The notes: generated from the letters alone by a model not told the origin. A stretch of 64,000 bases of DNA from RYN-230 sp963713815 (GCA_963713815.1 CAVQNH010000044.1:1-64000), one strand, 5' to 3'; counted from the first letter of the stretch, positions 1-9,581 are shown. A program made the numbers and translations.

Positions 1-1189
1 TCATGAACCCGATGTGGATGACCAGCCACGCCCACCAGCCCAGGAAGCCGTCCAGGTGCAGCCGTCCCACGGAGACCACCGCGTTGCCGCGCGACACGTA
101 GGCGGCCTGGCCGAGGTCGCGGTAGCGGAACTGCTTGCCCGGCGGCTGGCCGGCCAGCTCGCGGCGGATCCGTCGCGCCGCATAGAGCCCGGCCTGCATG
201 GCCACTTCGGCCACCCCGGGTAGCCCGTCGCGGTTCATGATGTCGCCGGTCACGAAGATCTCCGGATGGCCGGGGAGGGTCAGGTCTGGCTGCACGAGGA
301 TCCGGCCGGAGCGGTCCTGCTGCGCCCCGGTCGCGGTGGCGAGCGCGGTGGCGAGCGCCGGGGCCTCGACCCCGGCCGTCCACAGCACGGTGCCCACGTC
401 GTGCCGGGTCACCTCGCCGTCCGGGCCGCGGACCTCCAGGCCGGTCAGGTTGACCTTGGTCACGATCGAGTGCATGTGCTGCTCGACCCCGAGCTTGCGC
501 AGCGCCCGGGCCGCCTTGGCCGACAGGGCCGGCCCGAACCAGGCGAGCGCGCGTCGCCCCCGTCGAACAGCAGCACCCGCGCGTCCTCCGGCAGGATGTG
601 GCGGAACTCGGCGCGCAGCGTGCGGGTGGCCAGCTCGCGGATCTGCCCGGCCAGCTCCACCCCGGTCGGCTGGCGCTGACCAGGGCGAACGTGAGCCAGC
701 GCCGGGCCTCGTCGTGGCTGGGTCGCGCTCTCCGCCATCTCGAACGCGCCGAACACCCGGCGCCGGATCGTCAGCGCGTCCGCGATCGACTTCATCCCCG
801 GCGCGAACAGCGCGAACTCGTCGTGCCCGAAGTAGGACTGCTGCACGCCGGCCGCGACGATCAGGTAGTCGTAGCCGGAACTCCAGGGGCTGGCCCAGCG
901 GCCGCTTGGCGTGCACCGTTCGCGCCGCCGGATCGATGTCGGTGACCTCGGCCATCACGCACTCGACGTTGGCGTGCTTGCGCAGCACCTCGCGCAGCGG
1001 GGCGGCGATCTTGCCCTCGGACAGGATCCCGGTCGCGCACTGGTAGAGCAACGGCTGGAACAGGTGATGCTCGGCCCGGTCGATCAGGGTGACCGAGACG
1101 GGGGCCCGGCGCAGCGCCCGGGTCGCGAACAGCCCGGCGAATCCGCCGCCGACGATCACGACCCTGCGCCGGGACCCCTCCTCAGTCAT
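1..1189 (-). pseudogene. NAD(P)/FAD-dependent oxidoreductase (type II NADH dehydrogenase-like), frameshifted and cut by the window edge
   Basis: The minus strand reads from an ATG at 1189 (start MTEEGSRRRVVIVGGGFAG) into a GGGFAG dinucleotide-binding motif, then residues typical of NDH-2-like flavoproteins that oxidise NADH and pass electrons to quinone at the membrane. The reading frame has to be changed near 880, twice between 670 and 735 (a compensating pair) and near 550 to keep the homologous protein going. The C-terminus ends in a hydrophobic stretch (WWAWLVIHIGFM) and runs off position 1. It begins 52 bp after the zwf stop on the same strand, so the two may be one transcript. The family call rests on the N-terminal FAD fold and overall pattern. 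The many small indels could be sequence errors rather than true decay, as conserved genes elsewhere in the window show the same problem. Confidence 0.7.
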
Positions 1190-1241
1190 CCGCTCTCCCC
1201 GTCAGCCACGAGCCGCCCCTCCAGCTCGATCCAGCCGGCCC

Positions 1242-2618
1242 TCATCCAGCCGGGTCGTACCACAGGTCCCGGGCCGGCAGCAGCCGGTCGGCTTCCTTCG
1301 GTCCCCAGGTGGCCTTGGCGTACGGGTGGACCGGGACCGCGTCGCCGAGGATCGGGTCCACCACCCGCCACGCGGCCTCGACCGTGTCCTGCTCGGCGAA
1401 CAGCCACCGGTCACCGTCCAGCGCCGCGCCGATGAGCCGGTCGTAGGGCCGCATGTCCGACCCGGGCCGTTGCACGAACGCCAGTTCCTCCGTGACGGGC
1501 TCCCAGCCGCCTCCCGGCTTCTTGCCCGCCAGGCCGACGCCGACCGCGGTCTCCGGCCAGACCCGGAAGCGCAGCGTGTTGTTATCCGGCAGCGGGTTCA
1601 GGCCGAACACGTCGTACGGAGCCCGCTGGAACCGCACCGTCACCTCGGTCGCGGTCACCGGCAGGCACTTGCCCGCCCGGATCAGCACCGGGACACCGGC
1701 CCAGCGCCACGAGTCCACGGCCAGCCGGATCGCGGTGGACGTCTCCACGGTCGAGTGCGGGGCCACCCCGGTCACGCTGGTGTAGCCCTCGTACTGGCCG
1801 CGGACGGTCTCCTCCGGGGTCAGCGGCCGGATGGCGGCGATCAGCCGGGCCTTCGAGTCCCGCCAGGTGCCCAGGTCCTGGCCGTCCGGCGGGTCGGCCA
1901 TCACGGTCGCCAGGACCTGCAGCATGTGGTTCTGCACCACGTCCCGGGTGGCCCCGGTGCGGTCGTAGAACGCGCCGCGGTCGGAGACGTCGAACGCCTC
2001 AGCCATCGTGATCTGGATGCTCTCCACGTAGGTCCGGTTCAGCAGCGGCTCGATGAGCGCGTTGGCGAATCGGACGAACAGCACGTTCTCCACCGGGTCC
2101 AGGCCCAGCCAGTGGTCCACCCGGTAGATCGCCTCCTCCGGGAAGTACTGGTGCATCAGCTCGTTGAGGGCGATCGCGCTCTTCAGGTCGGTGCCGAACG
2201 GCTTCTCGACCATGATCCGGTTGCCCTTGGCCCGGCCCGCGGTCGCGATCCCCTGGGCGATCCGGCCGAACAGCACCGGCGGCACCTCGAGGTAGAACAG
2301 GATCTGCTGGCCGTCGCCGGCCGCGTCCGACATCGCGTGGTAGGTGGCGTCGTCGCCGAGGTCGCCGTCCACGTAGCGGAGCAGGCCGAGCATCTTGGTG
2401 GCGGCCGGGCTGGACGGGTCCATCTGGTTCAGCTTCAGCGACGCCACCGCGTAGTCGCGGAACTGGTCCAGGCCCCAGCCGTTCTTGGCCACCCCGATCA
2501 CCGGCACGTCCAGCACCCCGCGGTCCACCAGCCCGACCAGGGCCGGGAAGGTCTCCAGTTTCGCGAGGTCACCCGTGGCACCGAAGATCACCAGTGCGTC
2601 AACCTGATCTGCTGCCAT
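1242..2618 (-). CDS. zwf: glucose-6-phosphate 1-dehydrogenase
   Basis: A 458-residue protein that oxidises glucose 6-phosphate to 6-phosphogluconolactone with NAD(P)+, the entry step of the oxidative pentose phosphate pathway in the cytosol. Seen: the N-terminal nucleotide-binding motif GATGDLAK at residues 13-20, EKPFG, and the substrate-binding/catalytic segment RVDHWLGLDPVENVL with the family Arg-x-Asp-His. Length is slightly short of the usual 480-510, which fits the actinobacterial second-copy type with RVDHWLG instead of RIDHYLGK. It is not next to tal, tkt or opcA, so it is probably an accessory zwf paired with the downstream flavoprotein rather than the housekeeping copy. That last point is inference. 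Confidence 0.93.
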   Translation of the reverse strand: MAADQVDALVIFGATGDLAKLETFPALVGLVDRGVLDVPVIGVAKNGWGLDQFRDYAVASLKLNQMDPSSPAATKMLGLLRYVDGDLGDDATYHAMSDAAGDGQQILFYLEVPPVLFGRIAQGIATAGRAKGNRIMVEKPFGTDLKSAIALNELMHQYFPEEAIYRVDHWLGLDPVENVLFVRFANALIEPLLNRTYVESIQITMAEAFDVSDRGAFYDRTGATRDVVQNHMLQVLATVMADPPDGQDLGTWRDSKARLIAAIRPLTPEETVRGQYEGYTSVTGVAPHSTVETSTAIRLAVDSWRWAGVPVLIRAGKCLPVTATEVTVRFQRAPYDVFGLNPLPDNNTLRFRVWPETAVGVGLAGKKPGGGWEPVTEELAFVQRPGSDMRPYDRLIGAALDGDRWLFAEQDTVEAAWRVVDPILGDAVPVHPYAKATWGPKEADRLLPARDLWYDPAG

Positions 2619-2934
2619 CTAGGCTCCCTGTGGTCCTTGTGACTAGTGGAGCGCAGGCGCTGCCCGCGGGCATCGCCTGGCGCGGGTGAAGGTCCGGCGC
2701 CACCCTAGCCCGTGTGGTCCCGGAGAAGCGGGCAGCCGCAGGTACCCGGCGTTCTTGTTCCGGCGCCAGGTGGCCGGGAGCAGGGCGGGTCAGGAAGGTT
2801 ACCCGATGGTCACCGGCACGAAGAAGATGGCTGATCGAGGTCAGCGTCAGCGCGAACGGCCAGGGACTCGCCACCGGGGCGTACTTCACCCTTTCAGGGG
2901 CGGCCTGGTGCTGCGGTAGTTGGTGCTGTCGTGC
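2619..2934. other. intergenic, no gene seen
   Basis: About 315 bp between the zwf start and the end of the convergently placed small membrane gene. Reading frames here are short and lack recognisable protein patterns. It should contain the zwf promoter, but I see no convincing -35/-10 pair. Confidence 0.4.
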
Positions 2935-3213
2935 TCAGGAGAGCGGTGTGGCGTGCTCCTGGGTGCCGTTCCGCCACGCGGTGGTGCCGGCGGCGGTCGC
3001 GGCCTTGGCCCGGTGCCAGTGGTGGCGGGCCAGCTCGGTCGGCGGCACCTCCTGGCGGTTCGCCCAGTCCCGCACCGCCGCGGCGATGCACGAGCCGCTC
3101 ACCACGATCCCGGCCAGGCCCAGCACGCCACCCAGCCCCATGAGCACACCGCCTGCGATCAGCGGCCTGCTGTTCAGCCGGAACGCGCGCTCAGGGTTTC
3201 TGCTGTTCGTCAT
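2935..3213 (-). CDS. small membrane protein of unknown function
   Basis: A 92-residue ORF read from the ATG at 3213 (MTNSRNPERAF). Residues about 17-45 form one long hydrophobic, Gly-rich segment (from PLIAGGVLMGLGG to SGSCIAAAV), probably one or two membrane passes. A soluble His/Arg/Ala-rich tail follows (TELARHHWHRAK). The longer frame to 3486 is rejected because it reads through the 56-bp repeat and is compositionally unlike protein. No family recognised. Its position between zwf and a lipoprotein gene gives no clear hint of function. Confidence 0.5.
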   Translation of the reverse strand: MTNSRNPERAFRLNSRPLIAGGVLMGLGGVLGLAGIVVSGSCIAAAVRDWANRQEVPPTELARHHWHRAKAATAAGTTAWRNGTQEHATPLS

Positions 3214-3400
3214 GGCCGCCACAGTGGCCGTCCCGGAGCCGGCCGGCGTCATCCTCACGGGGTGATTGCGCAGGTCGGGACAGTTCACCGGCGTAGCTCG
3301 GCACTCTCCGGCTGGCGTAGCTCGGCACCCCGGATCCGCCTCCGGCCAGCCCGGCCAGCCGACTTTTCCGCGGGACGTGCGTTCTGGGAGGGTGATTTGC

Positions 3401-3527
3401 CCGGTCTGTCTGCACGGTCCGTAGGAAAAGTGGAAGTCGATCATGGAAATGTCCCGCGGACCGGAGGCCGCCCGGTTTGTCCGCACGGTCCGCAGGGAAA
3501 GTAGAAGTCGATCATGGAAATGACCCG
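3401..3527. repeat. 56-bp imperfect direct repeat, two copies
   Basis: Copies at 3401-3456 and 3472-3527 (71-bp period) share most bases, including the block GAAGTCGATCATGGAAATG. A shorter duplication, GGCGTAGCTCGGCAC, occurs twice just upstream near 3290-3330. The repeat lies between a leftward and a rightward gene, upstream of the lipoprotein gene. Confidence 0.75.
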
Positions 3528-3600
3528 GAGGGCAGCCAGCAGCGCAACTAACCCGGCACGGGTGAGGACGCGCGCCCGGGCAGGCGGCAGCGTTCCGGGC

Positions 3601-4065
3601 ATGAGGGCTGGACTGGCTGGCGCGTGCCTCGTCGCTGCGATCGCACTGCTGGGCGCGGGCTGCTCGTCCGGCGGGAGCACCGCCGCGAGCAGCCCGTCAC
3701 CCAGCCCCTCGTCGGTGGTCTGCCCGGACGTGGCCGCGCTGCGGTCGGCCCTGGCCCAGGTCGGGCACCTGTCGGCCAGTGGTGACGCGCTGGACAAGCT
3801 CAAGACCGACGTGGCCCAGGTCCGGGCGGACGTGACCCGGCTGAGGACAGACGCCGGCGGCGAGTGGAAGACCGAGATCGACGCGCTCAACTCGGCCCTG
3901 GTCAAACTGCAGATGACGCTGAAGAACATAGGCAGCCAGCCCAGCGCCACCGCCGCCGCGGAAGCGGTCTCCACCCAGCTGGCCGCCGTCACCACCAAGG
4001 CCAGCGACCTGCTGCGCAAGGCCAGCGTCCGCTGCCCCAGCGCATCGGCCAGCCCCTCGGCATAA
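3601..4065 (+). CDS. putative lipoprotein
   Basis: A 154-residue protein from the ATG at 3601 (MRAGLAGACLVAAIALLGAGC). Seen: a short signal peptide ending in the lipobox LLGAGC, so it should be lipidated on the Cys and anchored on the outer face of the membrane. A Ser/Pro linker follows, then an Ala/Leu/Lys-rich helical region (residues about 50-140) with heptad-like spacing, a likely coiled coil, with one Cys near each end that could form a disulfide. The frame is open upstream to 3514, but that would put a long unsuitable extension before the signal peptide. Specific role unknown. It ends 62 bp before the GH15 gene and may share its transcript. Confidence 0.7.
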   Translation: MRAGLAGACLVAAIALLGAGCSSGGSTAASSPSPSPSSVVCPDVAALRSALAQVGHLSASGDALDKLKTDVAQVRADVTRLRTDAGGEWKTEIDALNSALVKLQMTLKNIGSQPSATAAAEAVSTQLAAVTTKASDLLRKASVRCPSASASPSA

Positions 4066-4127
4066 CCGAACCCCCCTGGCCCCCCGCCAGCACGGTCATC
4101 ACGATGACTTAACCCAGGAGGGGGACC

Positions 4128-6023
4128 ATGGCGCGCTACCCGAACATCAGTGACCACGGGCTGATCGGCGACCTGCAGACCGCGGCCCTGGTCTCCACCG
4201 ACGGCACGGTGGACTGGTTCTGCTGCCCGCGGTTCGACTCGCCGAGCGTGTTCGGCTCGCTGCTGGACGCCGACCAGGGCGGCTACTTCCGGGTGGCGCC
4301 GGACCGGGACGATTACGTCAGCCGGCAGCTGTACTTCCCCGACACCGCCATCCTGATCACCCGGTTCATGACCCCGGACGGGGTCGGCGAGGTCACCGAC
4401 TTCATGCCGGTCACCGGGAGCCGGGCCACCCAGCAGCACCGGCTGGTCCGGCTGCTGCGGGTGGTCCGCGGGTCGATGCGGTTCGTGGTCGATATCGAGC
4501 CCCGCTTCGACTACGGCCGGCAGCCGCACCACCTGGAGATCACCGCGGAAGGGGCGATCTTCCACACCGACCAGCTGGAACTGACCCTGCACTCGATGGG
4601 CAGCCAGGACACGTCCCCCCGCGAGCTGGGCACCGAGGTGGAACGGCTCGGCGATGACCTGCGCCTGCACCGCACGCTGAAGGAAGGCGAGAGCGCGGGG
4701 ATGGTGCTGGAGTCCATGGGCGGCCGCCGCGCCGGCTGCCGGAGGGGGAGCTGGAGCGGCATGTCCCACGAGGCCGCCGAGTTCTGGCGCGGCTGGCTGC
4801 GCAAGTCCACCTACACCGGGCGCTGGCGCGAGATGGTGACCCGCTCGGCGATGACGCTCAAGCTGATGACCTACGCCCCGTCCGGCGCGCTGGTGGCCGC
4901 GCCCACCGCCGGGCTGCCGGAGCAGGTGGGCGGCGAGCGTAACTGGGACTACCGCTACACCTGGATCCGGGACGCGTCGTTCTCGGTGCACGCGCTGCTC
5001 GGGCTGGGGTACGCGGAGGAGGCGGCGGCCTTCGGCGTCTGGGTCCGGGACCGGCTGATCGAGCACAAGGGCAGCAACGGCGACTGCCCGCTGCGGATCA
5101 TGTACCGGGTGGACGGGTCCTCGGACCTGACCGAGGAGACCCTGGACCACTGGGAGGGCTGGCGCGGCTCGCGCCCGGTCCGGATCGGCAACGGCGCGTG
5201 CGGCCAGCTCCAGCTGGACATCTTCGGTGAGGCCATGGACGCCATGGCCCAGGCGGACGCGCACGGGCTGCAGCCCGCCCACGTGGGCTGGACCGCGATG
5301 GTGAACATGATCGACTGGCTCTGCGAGCACTGGGACCAGCCCGAGGAAGGCATCTGGGAGACCCGCGGCGGCCGCAAGGACTTCACCTACGGGCGCTTCC
5401 AGTGCTGGGTGGCGCTGGACCGCGCGATCCGGCTCGCCGAGCACCGGGGCCGCCCGGCGGACATCCTGCGCTGGCGGTCCGAGCGGGACCGCGTCTACCG
5501 GCAGGTCATGGAGCGCGGCTGGAACGCCAAGGAACGCACCTTCGTCCAGCACTACGGCACCGACGTGCTCGACTCCTCGCTGCTGCTGATGCCGCTGATG
5601 GGGTTCGTGTCGCCGTTCGACCCGATGTGGCTGGACACGCTGGAGGCCATGGACAAGAAGCTGGTCTCGGACAGCCTGGTGTACCGCTACGACCCCAGCG
5701 CGTCGCCCGACGGCCTGCGCGGGCAGGAGGGCACGTTCTCGCTGTGCACCTTCTGGTACGTGGACGCGCTGGCCCGGTCCGGGCGGGTGGAGGAGGCGGC
5801 GCTGACCTTCCAGAAAATGCACACCTACGCCAACCACCTCGGGCTGTACTCCGAGGAGATCGGGCTCACCGGCGAGCAGCTCGGCAACTTCCCGCAGGCG
5901 TTCAGCCACCTGTCGCTGATCAACGCCGCGATCAACCTGGACTACCAGCTGGATCACGGGCTGCTCGACGCGCGGCCGATGCTGTCCCGGCTCCGCCACG
6001 CCCCGGCCGCCGGGCTGCGCTGA
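4128..6023 (+). CDS. glycoside hydrolase family 15 protein (glucoamylase/trehalase type)
   Basis: A 631-residue protein with an AGGAGGGGG ribosome binding site 6 bp before the ATG. It starts with the family signature region (HGLIGDLQTAALVSTDGTVDWFC). The (alpha/alpha)6 barrel follows, with GGERNWDYRYTWIRDASF around residues 268-285 and EGTFSLCTFWYVDAL near the C-terminus. Known relatives hydrolyse alpha-glucosidic bonds, including trehalose in mycobacteria. No signal peptide, so it is probably cytosolic. Between 4720 and 4760 the protein reads in a foreign frame (GRRAGCRRGSWSG). A different frame gives the expected RRLPEGELER, so a compensating pair of single-base indels is likely there. Confidence 0.9.
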   Translation: MARYPNISDHGLIGDLQTAALVSTDGTVDWFCCPRFDSPSVFGSLLDADQGGYFRVAPDRDDYVSRQLYFPDTAILITRFMTPDGVGEVTDFMPVTGSRATQQHRLVRLLRVVRGSMRFVVDIEPRFDYGRQPHHLEITAEGAIFHTDQLELTLHSMGSQDTSPRELGTEVERLGDDLRLHRTLKEGESAGMVLESMGGRRAGCRRGSWSGMSHEAAEFWRGWLRKSTYTGRWREMVTRSAMTLKLMTYAPSGALVAAPTAGLPEQVGGERNWDYRYTWIRDASFSVHALLGLGYAEEAAAFGVWVRDRLIEHKGSNGDCPLRIMYRVDGSSDLTEETLDHWEGWRGSRPVRIGNGACGQLQLDIFGEAMDAMAQADAHGLQPAHVGWTAMVNMIDWLCEHWDQPEEGIWETRGGRKDFTYGRFQCWVALDRAIRLAEHRGRPADILRWRSERDRVYRQVMERGWNAKERTFVQHYGTDVLDSSLLLMPLMGFVSPFDPMWLDTLEAMDKKLVSDSLVYRYDPSASPDGLRGQEGTFSLCTFWYVDALARSGRVEEAALTFQKMHTYANHLGLYSEEIGLTGEQLGNFPQAFSHLSLINAAINLDYQLDHGLLDARPMLSRLRHAPAAGLR

Positions 6024-6317
6024 ATCCTCATCCGCCCGGCCGCCGGGCGGCGCTGAATCCTCATCCACCGTGCCCCGGGTCACCGGCGGGCGCTGTTTCC
6101 TCACCCGCCGCGGCCCCGCGCCCTCACCCGTTACGGGTGAGGCAGCCGTTTCCGGCCGGGCCCAATTATGGGTTACCGGGAGCCGGAAGGCGGTGCGGTT
6201 GATACCAGCCGGCCCCGGGTATGACCCGCAAAGGCGTCTGACCTGCACATTCACCCCAAGGGTTGAGGATGGGCTGGCTAGGGTGCCGCAGGTGTGGGGG
6301 TCTCGGGGGGGAAATCC
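6024..6317. other. intergenic region with hairpin after the GH15 gene
   Basis: About 290 bp. The sequence following the GH15 stop repeats GCTGAATCCTCATCC twice. A perfect 9-bp stem with a 3-base loop lies at 6122-6142 (CCTCACCCG / CGGGTGAGG), a likely terminator without a T-run. No gene seen. The LAL regulator promoter should lie in the last 100 bp. Confidence 0.5.
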
Positions 6318-9272
6318 ATGACAAGCACCATGAACGGGGCGGAGCCGGCGCACGCGCTGCGGGCTGATGCGGCGCCGTCACGCGTTCGGGAGCGCAGCGG
6401 GCCGGCGCGGGCCCACGCCAGCACCGCCCCGGCACCGCCGGGCCAGCAGCAGCCGCGGTTCCTCGAGGACAAGCTCCAGGTCCCGCAGCCTCATTTCCCG
6501 GTGCTGCGCCGGCGGCGCATCACCGGCCTGCTCGACCAGGCCGCGCGGAACCGGGTCACGCTGATCTCCGGGCCGGCCGGGGCCGGCAAGACGGTGGCCT
6601 GCGCCACCTGGGCCGCCGCCCCCGCGCAGGCCCGGCGGGTGGTCTGGCTCACCCTGGATGCCGAGGACCAGCAGGCCTGGTTCTGGGCTTACGTGTGCGC
6701 CGGGCTGGCCCGGCTGCGGCCCATCCCGGCCGACTCACTGCGGTCGCTGGAAGACGTGTCACCGGACGGGTTCCCGCTGCGGCTCGTCGAAGCGGCCCAG
6801 ACCTTCACCGAGCCGGTCATCCTGGTGCTGGACGACATCCACGAGCTGACCGACACGGCCGTGCTCAGCGGGATCGACCTGCTGATCCGGCACGCGCCCG
6901 CCACCCTGCGGCTCGTCCTGTCCGCCCGGCAGCCGCCCGCGCTGCAGCTGGCCCGGCTGCGCGTCGCCGGCGAGCTGGCCGACATCGGCGGCCACGACCT
7001 GGCCTGCACCAGCGAGGAAGCGGACGCCTACTTCTCCATGGTGGGCCTGGACGTGGACCCCGGGGCCCGGGACGCGCTGCTGCGCCGGACCCAGGGCTGG
7101 ATGGCCGGCCTGCGGCTGGCCGCGATGGCCGGCCGGTCCGACCCGGAACCGGGCGTGACCATCACCGACCTGGCCGGTGACGAGCCGATCGTCACCGATT
7201 ACCTGTGGGACGAGGTGCTGGTCAAGCAGGCCCCGGCCACCCGCATGTTCCTGCTCCGGACCTGCCTGGCCGAGCAGGTGACCGGTGACCTGGCCGACGC
7301 GCTGACCGGCCAGTCCGGCAGCGCCCGCACGCTGGACCGGCTCAGCCGGGAGAACAGCTTCGTGGACGTGATCGACCGCGAGCACGGCGAGTACGCCTAC
7401 CACCCGCTGCTCCGCCAGGTCCTCACCGCCGAGCTGCACCGGGAGATCCCGCACGAGATCCCGGTGCTGCTCCGCCGGGCGGCCCGCTGGTACGCCGCGC
7501 ACGACCAGCCGATCGCCTCGGTGCGCTGCGCGGCCGAGGCGCAGGACTGGGACTACGCCGCGCAGACCCTGGCCGAGGCCGGGGCCGGGGTGGCCAGCCC
7601 CGGATCCACCGCCGACCTGGAGAGCGTGCTGTCCCTGTTCCCCGCGGACCGCTCCGCCGACGACCCGGCGGTGGCCGCGGCCTGGGCCGCCGCCCGGCTG
7701 TGGGACGGCGACCGGGACGGGGCGTGCGCCTACCTCGACAGCGGGGACCGGGCGCTCAGCCGCGCGGTCCCGGCCATGCAGCGGATCATGGAGCCCACCC
7801 TGGCCGCGCTGCGGGTCATGCTGGCCGGCGGCCGGACCGATCCCGATCCGGCCCTGCTGGCCGGGGCCCGCACCCTGGCCGAGCGGTCCCAGGCCGCCGC
7901 CAGCACCCAGCCCGAGCACCGGGCCGTGGGCCTGCTGTGGTACGCGCTGGGCGTGGCCCGGCTGCGCCGCTGGGAGGTCCAGCCCGCCCGGCACGCGCTG
8001 CGGCACGCCGACCGGCAGCTCGCCGCGGGCAACCTGACCGGGCTGCAGGCCCGGGCCCGGGCCTGGCGGGCGCTGGCCGAGGCCTGGTACGGCGACCTCA
8101 GCGCGGCCCGGCGGTCCGCCGCGGACGTGCTGGCCGGCACGGGCCTGCCCGGGCCGGGCCTGGCCGAGGCCAGCCGGGCCGAGCTCGGGGCCTGGGGCGC
8201 CGGATGGGACTCGGGCGCCGCGACCGCGGCTACGGCCACGGCCGCCGCCGCGCGGGGCGCCGGGACCGCGGCGGGCGCCGGGAAGGCCGAGGCCGCCGAG
8301 CTCGCGGCGCTGGCCCAGGCACTGGTCAGCCTGCGCCGCGACGACCTGTCCACGGCGCAGCGGCTGCTCGAGGGCATCGACCCCGGGCTGACCGGCCAGT
8401 TCCCGGGGGAACCGCCGGTGAGTGCGGTCGCGGCCCTGATCCGGGCCCGCGTCCTGCTCGCGGACGGCGACGCCACCGCGGCCACCGCGCTGCTGTCCCG
8501 GCTCCGCGAGACCTGGGGACCCGCCCACCCGGCGCTGGCCGACGTGCTGACCATCGCCGAGGGCGAGGTGGCCCTGCGGGGCGGCAACACCGGCCGGGCC
8601 CGCGCGGTGCTGCTGCTGGTCGAGGAGGGCGAGCACTTCGACCGGGCCGACGGCCGGCTGCTGCGCGGCGGGCTGCTGATCGCCGAGGGCGACTTCAAGA
8701 GCGCGCTGGAAGCCGTCGAGCCGTGCCTGGACGCCGCGGCGGACGGGGCCGCCGACGGGGTGACGCTCCAGGAGCAGATCTCCGGGCTGCTGGTCGCGGC
8801 GGCCGCGCAGCGACGGCTCGGATCCACCGACGAGGCCGCGGCGCTGCTGGAGCAGGCGCTGGCGCTGGCCGAGCCGGACGGTGCCTACCGGGCGTTCCTG
8901 GACGGGGGCAGCTCGGTCCGCTCGGCGATGACCGTGCTGATCCAGCCGACCAGCCGCCACGCCGGCTTCGCCGGGCGGATCCTGGAGCGGTTCGACGCCC
9001 AGGCGCCCCGGCCCGCGGGCCCGGACACCGCGAGCGTGCCGCTGACCGACAGCGAGCGGGCCGTGCTGCGTTTCCTGCCCTCGCACATGACCAACGAGGA
9101 GATCTCCCAGGCCCTGTTCCTGTCCATCAACACGGTCAAGACCCACCTGCGCTCGGCCTACCGGAAGCTGGGGGTCAGTTCCCGCCGCGAAGCCATCGCC
9201 CGGGGCGCCGGCTGGGCTTGCTGTGAGCGTGCCCGGGGCACGCGAACATCCGGGCTAGTGCCAGCCCTGTAA
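6318..9272 (+). CDS. LAL-type (MalT-like) LuxR family transcriptional regulator
   Basis: A 984-residue ATP-dependent regulator. Seen: an N-terminal low-complexity Ala/Pro segment; a STAND-type ATPase with Walker A GPAGAGKT near residues 85-92 and Walker B LVLDDIHEL; then about 550 residues of Ala/Leu/Arg-rich helical repeats of TPR type. A C-terminal LuxR helix-turn-helix occupies about residues 905-965 (LTDSERAVLRFL...NEEISQALFLSINTVKTHL). MalT-type proteins bind an inducer plus ATP, oligomerise and activate promoters. The ATG at 6318 is preferred to an in-frame GTG at 6294 because a G-rich ribosome site precedes it. The target is unknown. The upstream GH15 gene on the same strand makes a sugar-responsive role possible (inference). 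Confidence 0.9.
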   Translation: MTSTMNGAEPAHALRADAAPSRVRERSGPARAHASTAPAPPGQQQPRFLEDKLQVPQPHFPVLRRRRITGLLDQAARNRVTLISGPAGAGKTVACATWAAAPAQARRVVWLTLDAEDQQAWFWAYVCAGLARLRPIPADSLRSLEDVSPDGFPLRLVEAAQTFTEPVILVLDDIHELTDTAVLSGIDLLIRHAPATLRLVLSARQPPALQLARLRVAGELADIGGHDLACTSEEADAYFSMVGLDVDPGARDALLRRTQGWMAGLRLAAMAGRSDPEPGVTITDLAGDEPIVTDYLWDEVLVKQAPATRMFLLRTCLAEQVTGDLADALTGQSGSARTLDRLSRENSFVDVIDREHGEYAYHPLLRQVLTAELHREIPHEIPVLLRRAARWYAAHDQPIASVRCAAEAQDWDYAAQTLAEAGAGVASPGSTADLESVLSLFPADRSADDPAVAAAWAAARLWDGDRDGACAYLDSGDRALSRAVPAMQRIMEPTLAALRVMLAGGRTDPDPALLAGARTLAERSQAAASTQPEHRAVGLLWYALGVARLRRWEVQPARHALRHADRQLAAGNLTGLQARARAWRALAEAWYGDLSAARRSAADVLAGTGLPGPGLAEASRAELGAWGAGWDSGAATAATATAAAARGAGTAAGAGKAEAAELAALAQALVSLRRDDLSTAQRLLEGIDPGLTGQFPGEPPVSAVAALIRARVLLADGDATAATALLSRLRETWGPAHPALADVLTIAEGEVALRGGNTGRARAVLLLVEEGEHFDRADGRLLRGGLLIAEGDFKSALEAVEPCLDAAADGAADGVTLQEQISGLLVAAAAQRRLGSTDEAAALLEQALALAEPDGAYRAFLDGGSSVRSAMTVLIQPTSRHAGFAGRILERFDAQAPRPAGPDTASVPLTDSERAVLRFLPSHMTNEEISQALFLSINTVKTHLRSAYRKLGVSSRREAIARGAGWACCERARGTRTSGLVPAL

Positions 9273-9332
9273 CCCCTACGTGATGCCGTGGCCTGAGGGG
9301 CCAGTGGTGCGGAGTCTGGGCACTCCGGGCGC

Positions 9333-9382
9333 CGTGATCATGGGATTACTGGGGCTGGGGCAACAGTAATCCCATGATCACG
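9333..9382. terminator. long perfect inverted repeat downstream of the LAL regulator
   Basis: Arms of 19 bp at 9333-9351 and 9364-9382 are perfectly complementary (CGTGATCATGGGATTACTG), with a 12-base loop. It starts 60 bp after the regulator stop and lacks a T-run. It could terminate transcription from the left. It shares the CGTGATCATGGG core with the palindrome at 38521-38578. Confidence 0.6.
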
Positions 9383-9385
9383 GGC

Positions 9386-9509
9386 GTCCCGGGCCCGTCC
9401 CAGCGCGCCGCCCGCCGTCCCGGGCCCGTCCCAGCGCGCCGCCCGCCGTCCCGGGCCCGTCCCAGCCCGCCGCCCGCCGTCCCGGCCCGGTCCCAGCGCG
9501 CCGCGCACA
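9386..9509. repeat. 31-bp tandem repeat, four copies
   Basis: Units start at 9386, 9417, 9448 and 9479. The consensus begins GTCCCGGGCCCGTCCCAGCG and ends CGCCGCCCGCC; the last unit is diverged. Units are contiguous with no spacers, so this is a simple tandem array and not CRISPR. It lies in the gap between two convergent genes. Confidence 0.8.
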
Positions 9510-9526
9510 CGGCGGCCTGACGTCCT

Positions 9527-9562
9527 CTAACGGACCGTTCGCTGGAACGAACGGTCCGTTAG
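9527..9562. terminator. hairpin downstream of the DUF308 gene
   Basis: Perfect 15-bp arms at 9527-9541 and 9548-9562 (CTAACGGACCGTTCG) with a 6-base loop. It lies 20 bp beyond the stop of the leftward DUF308 gene, where a terminator is expected. No T-run is seen on either strand. Confidence 0.65.
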
Positions 9563-9581
9563 GAGACGAGATTCGCGCGGC

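Noticed and set aside
3441..6353. A 970-codon minus-strand frame
   Set aside because: It is antisense to the GH15 gene and reads Val/Gln/His/Arg-rich sequence typical of the shadow frame of a GC-rich gene.
9386..9509. CRISPR array
   Set aside because: The 31-bp units are contiguous with no unique spacers and no cas genes are present. The rne repeats at 32712-32829 were rejected for the same reason.
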